From Trichaptum fuscoviolaceum (taxonomy: Eukaryota > Basidiomycota > Agaricomycetes > Hymenochaetales > Trichaptaceae), in the NCBI GenBank assembly GCA_910574455.1, contig CAJSYZ010000011.1, positions 2,960,941-3,024,940 of the forward strand: DNA of 64,000 nt, given 5' to 3'. Shown piece after piece: positions 47,090-57,651 of this stretch. Position numbers and translations under genes: made by a program. Within the stretch, counting starts at the first letter, position 1; each line of letters starts with the position of its first letter. The notes under the pieces were generated by a model, which saw nothing but the letters and a program-made list of their open reading frames with translations, was not told the origin of the DNA and ran no database searches.

Positions 47090-48290
47090 GAGTAGTGATG
47101 CCGAATATTAGTAATAGTAGTGGTAGTGGTAGTAGTGGTACTACCTCACGCGGAAGTTCGGTAGCGAGTAGTAGTAATAAGTAGTAGTAGCGAACTTGAA
47201 GCGGATCAGGCTCACGCTCGGCCTGAGGCTGTAGCCTGAGTGGTTCTAATCGGTAGAGCTACTACTAGTAGTACTAGAAGTACAAGCTTAAAGATCTCAG
47301 TTAGTGGATGAAGTAGATCTAGAAGGCTGAAAGCTCACTCACCACCAGTGCCAGCAGTCTACAAGTAGGATGAAATTCAGGTGGACTTCAGGATGAGAGG
47401 GCTTCAAGCTGTTGATGTGTGAAGTTGAAGAACAAGCCTAAGTACTAGACTTGGGCACGACACGTCGCTCAGGCTCACTGGGGTGCAACGTCAAGTTGTG
47501 GGCATGGGGTACTCAGGCTACTAAATTCGGAACTTGAACTTGAACTAGTTGAAAGTCCGACGGCTCGGAGTGGAAACGCTACTAGTACCTCAGGCTGCCA
47601 CGTACTACTGCCGTGACTCCCGGGCCGTCGGAGTCGGACATCATGATCACTGCAACTCACTGGCAGGCTGAATGATCCGACTCGGAGTTGGCATTCAAGT
47701 TGCGCGCGCCGACAACTTCAACTTGAAATTGAACTTGAATGCCACTGGCATGCCAGTGATGTTTGGCGACTACTACTACCTACTATTAGTACTCACTGGC
47801 AGGGTACCGTACTACTACTAGCCACTGGCAGCTGAATGATCCAGTCTTAAGCAGCTTAAGCTTCCAGTTCTGTCCACTCAGACTGGCAAGTTGTCACAAT
47901 CTCAACTTTACTACTACTACTAGTAGTAGTATACGGTTCGAGTCCGAGTTCGAGTCCGAGTCCGAGTCCGAGTCCGAGCCTGAGTTCAAGGCCGGACACC
48001 GGACCTGAGTGAGCTTGAAGGCTGGCCCAGCACTGGTGAGTGGCACTCAGGCTGTCCGGCCGGCGTGACGGCGGTACTTCAAGTTCAAGTTCAAGTTCAA
48101 GTTCAAGTTGGAGCCTCAGGCTGAGTCGGAGTCGGGTCAGAGTTCAACTTGAAGTTGACTCGTCATCAATTCAAGAACTTCAAGTTGAAGCTGAGCCGAG
48201 CCTCCTCCGACTTGGACTCGGAGTCTCACAGGCTTCAAGTTACTACTGCTCTACGCCCCGACTCGTGAATGCCACCAACTAGAACTGAGG
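47090..48290. repeat. Large palindromic-word island (about 1.2 kb)
   Basis: Almost entirely built from ACTACTACTAGTAGT runs, CACTGGCATGCCAGTG-type palindromes, CAAGTTGAACTTGAA words, TCAGGCTGAG words, a TCCGAG hexamer run (47940-47990) and a TTCAAG hexamer run (48075-48108). It lies between the accessory gene start (47056, -) and the plus-strand genes from 48787. Likely a regulatory or binding array of the element; not coding. Confidence 0.65.
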
Positions 48291-48786
48291 TTACTACTAC
48301 AAGAGGTAGTAGGCCTTTCGTTTCACTGTTGAGTTTGCTGTGTATACTCTCTTTTTTCTTCCGCCGCGCATCTGCCGACTCACTCACTCTGCCTGTCTCA
48401 GCATGCTCAAATTGTTCTATCGGTTTCAACGCCTTGCGCAGCTCACGTACGTCTGCACGATACTTTTGTAGCTCCCTGTGGGTCGACGCGTTTCGGCTCG
48501 TTCGGCACGGCTCGTATGGAAACCCAGGGGGTAGGAGTTCGACCGCTTTTGCAGAGGACACGAAACCACTACCGTCTACGCAATTTACTGCGCCCACAGC
48601 AGGTGGTTGCCCCAAGTCTTGCCCCAGGCTTCTCTCGCAAATTTATCCCGACGCGTATCCCCTTACCGACTAAAGCAATGGCGAGCACACTGGGGCGCAT
48701 GCGCACACGTCTACCTCCACAGTTGACAACACGAATTCCTTCAGCAATTGGTGATGGTAGAGTGATTACATCCGTCACCATATATC

Positions 48787-50064
48787 ATGAGTGAACCTTC
48801 TCCAATGGATAGAGCTACGCCAGAGAGCTCATCATCAGTGGTGGCTGATGAGTGCAGGACGTTAAAACTGGTTGCTGCACTTGCATCCGAGGTCTGTTCC
48901 TCCCAGGTTTTGAATCGCGAGACGCATCACCGACGTTTGGAATGTGCAAAGAGGCAAGTTACTGAACCGGCGCTCACAGGCACCAGGAGGGGATGTGCGT
49001 GCGGTAATCAGTGAGCGAAAGCTTCTACTGTACTTCTCGAGTAAGTTGTTCTTTTATTTTTTGAATCATAATACTCACAGGCTTCTTCAGCTTTGGAGCA
49101 TCGGCACAGGGAATGTCCATACGTTCTCCGAGAAAATCTGCATAAGATTTACGCCGAAAATTGTATTGTCTTTTTTCTTGGGCGTGGGGGATTGGACACA
49201 TCCGTTCGCGTATGGAATCTGCAAATGGGTATGATTTTCTTCACATTCATTCATCCCCGACTCGTCAGTGACAACTTTTCAGTACGACTCCGACTTTCTT
49301 GTCACCGGAAGGAACGATGGCCGCGTCAGCTTCTTCTCGTTTCATCGTTCCTCTTTTCCTCGACCATCTCCAGCTCAACAATAAGCGGCCACAGGACTTG
49401 CACTGAGCAGTCAGGGGACGAGTCTCTATCCCTACCGTCTACACTCACCTCAGGGATCCCTGCTCAATCGACATCTAAGCCTAAGTTCGCCTGGCCTGAG
49501 CGGCGAAAGAGCCCAAAAACATGGGAAGGATGCTGAACAGCTACGCTCTCTCAACACATACAACAGTGAGGAGAGAAAAGGTTGCGAAGTTGCGCGGTCG
49601 GATTCGTATATACGGGGCTATGTATCACCGGGCAGTTTGATGCGTCCCAATATTCCGCTTGCATGCACAAAGTCCACCAGACGTCGACAAAGCGACTCAC
49701 AACTCAATTTGCAAATGCAGCGAAGGGAATGATTATAACTGCATTTTCGACATCATCCAAGTTGTCGTGTCCCCATTCCTTGCCAAACACCTCTGCCCCG
49801 CCACCATTGCCGCCTAAATGGAGAACGCTCGGTTTCAATGTGCAGTATGAGTTGATCGTCGGCCGACAGCGCGATTCCCTCAGCTCCGAGGACGAGAAAC
49901 GCGCCTTCATGCAAATTACTCCTTCCGAAGCGGGTTGGGATGCATTCAAGTTCAAGTTGGCCCATTTCCCATTTTGGCACGGTTCTAGTTCAAGTTTCGG
50001 GTTGAGTACAGGGATGACTGGTTGTATGGTGAGTTACTCGTGGCTTTCTTCGAAATCCTTCTAG
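48787..50064 (+). CDS. Unrecognised plus-strand gene inside the transposon
   Basis: Several plus-strand segments look protein-coding by composition: SEPSPMDRATPESSSS and TLKLVAALASEVCSS near 48787-48960, then ALEHRHRECPYVLRENLHKIY and IVFFLGRGGLDTSVRVWNLQ near 49090-49230, then YDSDFLVTGRNDGRVSFFSF near 49280-49345, then a polar stretch. Possible introns are about 49040-49088 and 49231-49281, but I could not phase the second exactly, and stop codons interrupt later parts. I do not recognise the family, and despite the VRVWNL words it does not form WD40 repeats. It may be a decayed accessory gene. Confidence 0.3.
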
Positions 50065-50380
50065 AGCTGATGGAGCAGCTTCTTGTGCAGTGGGTTGTAT
50101 CCTCCCGACTTCTTCGGAGTTAACATGACTCATTTTCTTGTTCGTTTGTGCTTAAAATGAAAAGAAGCCTTATAATCAAGTCATCCGGAAGAAATCATTT
50201 GTTATCTCCTATCAGTTCAACTTGCGGTTTATCCAAGTCATAGTACAAAGCACTAATAGCTCCCCCTCTCTTTCTAGAAGAATGGGAAATCAGAAAACTG
50301 ACTTCAACTACTTTGTATAAGTGTGAAGTGGGAGCGGGTATCGTCCCCAAGATCATCATCCAGCCATTCCACCGTGAATC

Positions 50381-51423
50381 ATGTTCTCAAATCTTTGTAC
50401 TATCCTTCTCATCCTCCTCTCCCTTGATTACGCACGCCTGCACCTCCGCACCGTCCTCCGCTTTCAGCTCGTTCAACGCTGGACAGCAAGGGCTCAAACG
50501 AAGGTACTTGTTTCATTCATATCAAGATCTGTACACTGACTTGTTGCTAGATACACAAGAAACTGCAAACGTTTCTTGATTTCCTCGGGGTACCACCAAC
50601 ACCTCTCTCCGAATTAGATGAATATAGGCCCCATAATATAGTTCCGATACAGTGTTGCAGGGGCTTGGATGTGGACAACGCAATGACTGCAATATATGCA
50701 TCTTTGCCACAGGTACCAGCTAGGAGATTTGTCTCGATCGACATCGAGTGGGCAAGTGGCGGAAAAGGGTCCAATCATCGCGTAGACCTCATCCAACTCG
50801 CAGTTCAAAACCAGGTTTATCTGGTCAGGACGCATACTCTTACTGACCTTCCTCCTACGTTGGCGCAACTCCTTGGGGATGGTACAGTCATGAAAGTTTC
50901 AGCTGGAATCAACGGTATGAATAACTTATCTTTTCTCCTGTGAGGTGGCCAACCAGAAGAAATGGCAGGTGACGCAGTGCGTATAAAGCGCAAGTTTTGC
51001 ACCTCTGTGCGCTCCTGTGTCGATCTGACAGATTGGGCGCGCGTTGTCTACCCGGAAGTCTGGCCCAAAAACCCGACCTGGTCCCAACTGCTCTTAAACC
51101 CTTGTCTCTGGTTCCAGCATCCGACTCCGACTGTCAAGCTCGAAAAAATAGTGGGAGAAGTATTGAAGGCTGAACGTCAAGAAGAGTAGTGAGGTCACGA
51201 TGAGTGACTGGGCAGCTAACGAGCTATCAGCGGCACAAATACAATGTAAGTTATCATTTTGTTGCTCAAGATCAACCATCTTCAAGTTCTCACTTGCATG
51301 ATCTGCTGTACTGGAATACTAGATGCTGCCATTGATGTTCACAGCACGTTTGCTGTAGCTTTGGCCCTGAGCCAAAGCCACCCACCCTTACCGGATAAGT
51401 ACATCAAGAACTTCGAGGCTTGA
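50381..51423 (+). CDS. WRN-type DEDD 3'-5' exonuclease domain protein (one apparent frameshift)
   Basis: Exons 50381-50503, 50551-50914 and 50969 onward, then a last exon from about 51324 to the TGA at 51421-51423. The N-terminus (MFSNLCTILLILLSLDYA) is hydrophobic. Exonuclease motifs are clear: Exo I FVSIDIEW with RVDLIQLAVQNQVYLV, Exo II GINGDAVRIKRKF with SCVDLTDWARVV, and Exo III SDWAANELSAAQIQYAAIDVH. This order matches the Werner-type DnaQ-like fold. Between KLEKIVGEVLKAE (about 51170) and SDWAANEL the frame must change by one base; removing the frame difference continues the family pattern. So it is either a recent pseudogene or carries a one-base sequence error. It lies within the large transposon, so it may be cargo. 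Confidence 0.65.
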
Positions 51424-51719
51424 TCTAGTAGGCTGAGGCCCACCAGTAGCAGGTTTGACCAAATGTGCTTGAGTTATCGAGTAAATTGTTGTGCACATGC
51501 TCTTGTCTTTCAAAGTTGCCAGGAGATTCATGATTAAAATTTATTATTGAATTGCTTTTTTTTCCCGAATGATCACCGTAGTCTGAGGTATCAAAGTGGT
51601 TTGGAAGATGTCGCCAATGGTGTCTGTCTGCTGTGAGCAACCCAATGGATTAAATAGTTTTCAACACCACTATTAGTGCTTTTTCAAGACACTTCAAAGT
51701 TTTCAAGACAATTCAATAT

Positions 51720-51773
51720 AACGCCCGGACGGGCCAGCTTTTTGCTGGCGATACCCGAACACCTCTGGGCGTT
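51720..51773. other. Two-part hairpin-forming sequence
   Basis: Outer arms AACGCCC (51720-51726) and GGGCGTT (51767-51773) enclose an inner perfect hairpin GCCAGC-TTTTT-GCTGGC (51733-51749). It lies between the exonuclease gene and the glucan synthase fragment. Function unknown. Confidence 0.5.
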
Positions 51774-51900
51774 AAGTAATCACAAGCTACATATTTTACC
51801 CAAGCGGTGCAGCAACTATTTTTCCTCCAATAGTAGTACTATGTCAGTGGCAGATTTGTCTGCTCTGATGCATTATATTATTTTATTATATAGTCCAGTG

Positions 51901-54783
51901 TCAGAGCCAGCTTGTCCCCGTCAGGCTTCGCAATAACCTTCCGTACTCGCATTCCGCGCGCGCAAAGTAGTCCTCGCCTTCGGATACATCAGAGCTTGCT
52001 GAACCACGCCTTTCTAATTTCAAAGTGCGAGGAGGGAGCAGATGCTGCTCCAGAGGCACGAGTGTCGAATGGCTCCAAGCTCCAGGAGATCCAGTGATCG
52101 AGTTGTGTGGGCTGTCGTATGTGCTTCGGGTATCCCAGTTGGGTTGCGTCGGTTCTTCCCGATGTTCAGCTTCACCATCAGAAGGTCTCCATGCTAAAGA
52201 GCCAGCGATCTGACGACTAGTAAAGTTAATGCTACGCTTGTGGAAGTCTCCCATGCGCTGACGCCATTCAACAACCGGGAAACGCTGAACAGCCGAACGA
52301 GCACGCAAGATAGCATGTTCTTCTTCCGTAGACTTAAGCGCCATTTTTATTGTTTTCGTAAGCTGGGACAACATGTGTGCTGTTGAACTCGATTCGACAG
52401 GGAACCACTGTGTTCAAAGTCAGATTGCAAAACATTAGAAAAAACAAATGCAAACTTACCCAACCAGGCATGAGACCGAGACCACCGTATGGAGGCGAAG
52501 TAGTGAACTCTGGCTTTGAGTACACTCGGTTCGGGTACATCTCCATGAGACGAGCAAGCTTCTCCGCAGCGAAACGTCCATACAAGTTAATGACAGGCCC
52601 GACACAATTCAACTGAATCGAAGGGTGTTTTTCCAGTCTGGCATTAATAAATGAGCAAACATTCATTTACTTAGCAAAATAGGATTAAGAAATAACTTAC
52701 AGCGAAGGCATCATGTCTGCAATAAGATCTACACCCTTTTGCTTCAACCAACAACCAATGAACACGAATAGATCTGCCTAAGGATCCTGTGCAATACCAG
52801 CCCACTCCTGAGCCTGCTGCTTGAACTCCGTACATTTCGCCTCTGCTTCCTCATCAATCTGAATGTCCTTGATTTGAACAGGCTGTTCGTCCAAAGCAGC
52901 AATAACCGTTGGGTCCGGATTCGGGAGCGAGTCGACATGCTTGAGTGTCCAAAGCGCCGGGTAACGCGCCCACGACCGTTTACCATACTGTCAGAGACAC
53001 CAGCGACACCGATCGATTTCTGGTGCACATTGATGAAGGATGCTGCGGCGTGGAGCAAGTTGAACGTGTTTCCGAACTGAACGAACGTGCTCCTTGCTGA
53101 TATTGAACACCGAGCACACTTCCTTCATCTCCTCCTTCGTGCGGAGTGGCCACAACCCCTGGAGCTCCGCATTGTGGAGAGACAGACAGATGGGGAGGAC
53201 CTTCGGGAGCAGATAGATAGGTGCGAGCGCACTGTGGTAGTCATTAATGTGGTAGATATCAATCTGCGGGTAGCACCTAACGGTTGCTGCGATAGCCTGG
53301 TTCCATGTCGAGTAGAAGATAGCTGAGCTGATATCGTCATGCGCGCATGATACGGGTCCGCCTTTGTTTGTGCGCGGAAGACAGGCAAGTCGAGGACGAT
53401 GTACGTGATGTTGTCGAGGACATGCGTCTCAACCTCGATAAGGTACGGGTCGCCGAAGATAATGACTTCGATAGGTTCTGCAGGTTCGCCAGCAGGGTAC
53501 TCAATGTCTTTAACCTTTGGTACAACCTAAATCAGGTCGATATCCGACATTGCCTTGCCCATCAAATCACACCAAGACCACCGATCTTGACCTTCAACTT
53601 CCAATATGATCTCGTACTCCAAAGTCGCAATGAGCATGGTCCTCCGCTTATTCTTGTCTTCCGGCCAGCCAATGATGTCGCCTGTATGCGCGTGTCCATG
53701 GCTCGAGTGTTTCTCCGACATCGGCGCCACATGCAGGTCTTGCGCAGACTTCGAGCCCAGCGAGCCAATGACGGGGAAATTGTGCGAATGATCCGGCTTC
53801 TTTTCCGTGAGACCCCACTGGTTGTACTTGATCCCGTAGAAGCTCCACATGAAGATCGCCACTGCCAATGTACCAGTGACAACCGGGATCGACAGGAGCA
53901 GCGCGTACATGATAGCGCCCACAGTGCTCTCCCCACGCGGCTCGAGGCTCCACCGCATCGTCGCGTCATCTCCGACCAGCGTACAACGCGAGATGCGGGT
54001 GCGGCGGAGCACTGACGTTCAAGTAGTTGGGCGCAGCCAAGTTGGGCGGGAGGCGGTCATGACGCCGTTGCCGTCCGTGTCACCGTAGAAGTAGTCATCG
54101 AAGCCAAAAACGTTGAGCTGTAGGTACGTCGGCCATGTACTCATAATTTCAAGCTCCCAGCGTCCGTCGGCGGTATTGTCCATCTGGAAGCTCACTCCTC
54201 TGTGGAAACCCCAGGTATTGAACGGACCACGAGCAAGGAACTGAGGAACACGGCACTGATGAGCATAGTTCCTGTCCGCATGTACAACAGTATAGGATGA
54301 TGCAGCAATAGCAGACCAGCCTATTGCAAAATTGATTAGCAGATCGCAGCACATACTAGTATAAGAGTAAGAGCACTTACATTGTACAATAATATGCTCG
54401 CCCGCCCACCAATTCTCATCATTGTCAAACAAGCTTTTATCTATGCTCGTCACATCCTCATACGCCGTCCACGTCGTCCAGTTTTGACCATAATTCCACA
54501 AGAACCTGAACATATCTGCGCCCAGCGCCTGGTGCGTGAACGTGTACTTCCCAGAACCCGAGTCCAAGCCGAACGCATCGTTGTCGTAGTCCGCAGAGGG
54601 GAAGATCATAGGATTGCGCGCGGAGCCCTTGCGCACAAGGAGATGGTCGCGTGCATTCGTGAACGAAGTGCCGTCCTGCGAAGGCGGGTTGTTCACAATG
54701 ATGTCGATGATTCCGTCCGACGCGTTAGGAATCTCCGCACGCAAGGCAGTCCACAAGCCCAGTTTGATTTCCGTCTAATTTGA
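51901..54783 (-). pseudogene. ags1: Broken internal fragment of alpha-1,3-glucan synthase (ags1/mok1 family)
   Basis: Minus-strand blocks match the middle of cell-wall alpha-1,3-glucan synthases in order: SGKYTFTHQALGADMFRFLW, NDENWWAGEHIIVQ, RGPFNTWGF, FGFDDYFYGDTDGNGVM, the TM helix ALLLSIPVVTGTLAVAIFMW, HNFPVIGSLGSKSAQDLHV, then glucosyltransferase parts ([73 protein letters not shown]). Damage: a frameshift near 54050, shifts near 53600, TAG at 53527-53529 where Trp is expected, a shift near 52980, and a stop at 52778-52780. A block of about 35 residues is deleted between [10 protein letters not shown] and GGLGLMPGW; this is the segment that carries the conserved acidic donor-site motif of the GT5 fold. 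The N-terminal amylase-like domain and C-terminal multi-helix domain are absent. Not functional. Confidence 0.9.
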
Positions 54784-55062
54784 ACATGGATGGTGGAGGA
54801 AGAGGCAATTGGCATTGCCGCACTTCAAGTTTTCTCAACTGGTTTCCTAATTCAAGTTTAGATGTAACAAAAACGTAAAAATTTTCCAAGTCCCATGTTA
54901 CTTGAGCACTGAAATCCTGACTTGCATTCTGATGTACTGAGAGATGGCTTGCATCCTGAAACACTCTTTATTTCAGTGAGTTAAGGCAATCAGTGTATTT
55001 TCAGACGAAGTAGCGACCCTTCAGACAGGTGCCAGCCAAATCAGGACGCGTCAGTCGCCGTA

Positions 55063-55082
55063 AGCAGAAAGTAGTTTCCCTG
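55063..55082 (-). repeat. Right terminal inverted repeat (20 nt, perfect)
   Basis: AGCAGAAAGTAGTTTCCCTG, the exact reverse complement of 32468-32487. Confidence 0.75.
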
Positions 55083-55086
55083 ATGA

Positions 55087-55122
55087 AATCGGAGGTTTAA
55101 GCTGAGCTTAAAGTTGCCGATT
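55087..55122. repeat. 36-nt imperfect palindrome just outside the transposon
   Basis: AATCGG...CCGATT arms with inner TTTAAGC/GCTTAAA. A close relative is at 30167-30202. It marks the target repeat into which the large element appears to have inserted. Confidence 0.7.
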
Positions 55123-55687
55123 TGGGGATTGCCAGTGGGCGCGTCTGCACCGCCGGCCTTTCTTCAAGTTCTTCATTAGCTTGCTCACTCTTCTCCGTGC
55201 CATGCAATTATGCTGCAATGTATACTATCCTGGCCGACGTAGCAGTCTTTCATATCGGGCCGCCGCAAAACTCGTGGTGATGACTTGGAGCTCGGTATAT
55301 TACATCGTGATGTCCCCATTTATCTTAGAACAAGAACCGACACTCTTGAATTTACAGTACTTGTCTCTAGTATATGCCGATACCATCCCTACCTCATGAC
55401 AAGTTACAAAACGTCAACTGCGCGACTGCAAATTAGGCTTCGGTCAATTGATTGATCGACATGAGTTCAAAGCATTTCTCCGCTCCGGGCCGCACAGCGC
55501 AGCAATGGGTGTCTCTACTATCCAGTTTTCGTCGTCAAATGGATGGACGAATTGCGGGCCGCGCGAGGTGCTACTGAAGCATTGAAGCCTAATGCCTCCT
55601 TCAGAGATTCTTCCGGATGCTAAGAATACGATACCTTCAAGGCTATAACTAACCTGCAACGCCGTTCAATTATACTGGACGTATCTT
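55123..55687. other. Intergenic stretch
   Basis: About 560 nt between the transposon flank and the GH28 gene; should contain the GH28 promoter. No gene or clear TATA box seen. Confidence 0.45.
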
Positions 55688-57651
55688 ATGGCGATCATGA
55701 AGATATCTGCAATCCTCTCCACAATCCTTCCTCTTCTCACGCAATCTTCTGCTGCGACTACCTGCACGGTTTCGCCTTTGGGAACGGGTAAAGATGATGC
55801 ACCTGGCTTTTTGGCCATGGTCAAGTCATCAGCATGTTCCACCATTGAGATACCCACGGGAAAAACCTTAAACATTAGCTCAGCAATGGATCTTACTGGA
55901 TTGCAAAACAAGCATATTGTAAGTAACTTATCAGCCTACTATGATGTATAAACAAATGCTGATTGTCCCAAGTCTCTGCAAGGTACCATAAAGTTCAACC
56001 CGAACATCGACTACTGGTCGACAGTATGTAGCTTCTATCTTCTTGCCATGAAACAAGTTGATTCTAAAGACTCTCATTTCATACCTTATAGAATGCATTT
56101 CCTTTCGCTTTCCGTACGTGCCCTCTTATCTCTACGTCTATGTTTCGACTAATTTAATTTACTGAACAACGGTCAGAAACCCAAATTGCTTTCTGGATGC
56201 TCGGAGGACAAAATGTGACACTTGACGGCGGAGGAACGCTTGACGGCTCCGGCCAGGTAAGAGAATAATGAGTACCATCTGAGGGCTATCAAGAAATGAC
56301 TGGATGAAACAGGCGTGGTATGATGAGTTGTATGTGCCCTATTGTTTGCAAAAGCACCGCAGAGTGTGATCCCAGTCCAGCGCAAAGGATAGCTCTCTCG
56401 CACGTCCGATCCTCCTAACAATATACGAAGGCACAGATATTACTGTCCAAGTCCGCTCGGTTTCAATGTTCTCTCTAAGGAGGTGGCTGATGACCTTCTA
56501 TCATTTCATAGAACATAAATCTCGTCAACCCTCCTGAGTGGACGAACCTTGTTCATACGTCACAACGGGTCACCTTCGCGAATGTCAATATCTCCGCTGT
56601 TTCGACGTCAAAGAATGCAGCAGTGAATACCGATGGTTGGGATACGTACCGGAGTGACCAGGTAGTCATTCGGGATAGCACCATCAATAATGGTGACGAC
56701 TGTGTCAGCTTTAAGCCGAGTGAGTAGCTACTGCGTGGTTCTACCTTTTAGTTTGTTCTGATCATTGTCTAATCATAAAGACTCTACGAACATACTCGTG
56801 TCAAATCTACAATGCAATGGCTCACAGTACGCTCCTGATGCTCTCTCTCTCTCTACCTGCTAGATTTCTAATTTCTCTCACAACTCAGCGGTATTTCAGT
56901 CGGGTCTCTTGGTCAGTATTCCGGTATCTATGATATTGTTGAGAACGTCACTGCTACGTATGTCTTCAACTACATTCTTTCGTTATAACAATTGCACTTT
57001 TCTCATTGCGTAACCTGCTGACCCTTCTCGTTGCAGAGGGATAAAAATGACAAATGCTCAAAACGGCGCTCGGATTAAGGCGTGGGCAGGAAAGGATGTC
57101 GGTAGCGGCATAGTGAAGAACATCACATTCGAGCACTTTGTTGAGAGCAACGTAGATAACCCTCTCATCGTTGACCAGGTATGCATGCTCTTTTATCTCC
57201 TTGTCTGCGTGGCCTTAACAAACATAATCCTTAGTGCTACGAGACGGATGCAGACGAATGTTCGGAGTATCCCTCGAACACTTACATACAGGATGTTGTT
57301 TTCACGGAGTGAGCGTCATCTAATATTTTCGATCTCTGACTAAATCCCTGTCTCATGACACGATTTAGTATTTCCGGTACATCATCTGGCAAGGAGAAAG
57401 GAACCGTTGCCTCTATCGGTTGCTCTCCCGATGCACGTTGCCTCGACATCAGCGTCAACAGTCTCTCACTTACGTATGCACCTACACAATTCGATGATGA
57501 TGATGCACATACTCATCTACCCTTTTTTACATTCTAACGAACACAAATGCAAACCATCAGATCGCCGAAGGACACAACAGCATATACCTGTCAAAATATT
57601 GCACTGACCGGATCATCGGCCTCTCTCTTCGGTACCTGCACGACTACGTGA
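55688..57651 (+). CDS. Secreted GH28 polygalacturonase (likely exo-acting)
   Basis: Cleaves polygalacturonate or related pectin. The ATG at 55688 gives a signal peptide (MKISAILSTILPLLTQSSA), then TTCTVSPLGTGKDDAPGF. Many short exons follow (intron phases consistent) to the TGA at 57649-57651. GH28 active-site motifs are intact: VNTDGWDTY (N-x-D), INNGDDCVSFKP (DD), SHGISVGSLGQYSG (G/S-H-G) and ARIKAWAGKD (R-I-K). WMLGGQNVTLDGGGTLDGSGQAWYDE and LVNPPEWTNLV are typical of basidiomycete exo-polygalacturonases. The C-terminus has paired Cys (GCSPDARCLDIS, YTCQNIALTGSSASLFGTC). Suggests plant-litter or wood-associated nutrition. Confidence 0.9.

Larger units (their letters stand above)
32468..55082. 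mobile_element. Very large (about 22.6 kb) Plavaka-type DNA transposon with cargo
   Basis: The segment begins CAGGGAAACTACTTTCTGCT at 32468 and ends with the exact reverse complement at 55063-55082. An AT dinucleotide lies directly outside on both sides (32466-32467 and 55083-55084), a possible 2-bp target duplication. Inward of the 20-nt repeats both ends carry the same words in the same order: CGTCCTGA, TTGGCTG, GTGTTTCAGG, CAGTGCTC. The interior carries a Plavaka transposase and accessory genes seen with such elements, plus an exonuclease gene and an alpha-1,3-glucan synthase fragment. Plavaka transposases are usually grouped near the CACTA/EnSpm superfamily. What I see are the repeats and the genes; that all 22.6 kb moved as one unit is inference. 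An alternative is a smaller element plus later nested insertions. Confidence 0.6.

Noticed and set aside
47940..48110. Regular TCCGAG and TTCAAG repeats considered as a CRISPR-like array
   Set aside because: Simple hexamer microsatellites without unique spacers, in a eukaryotic genome.
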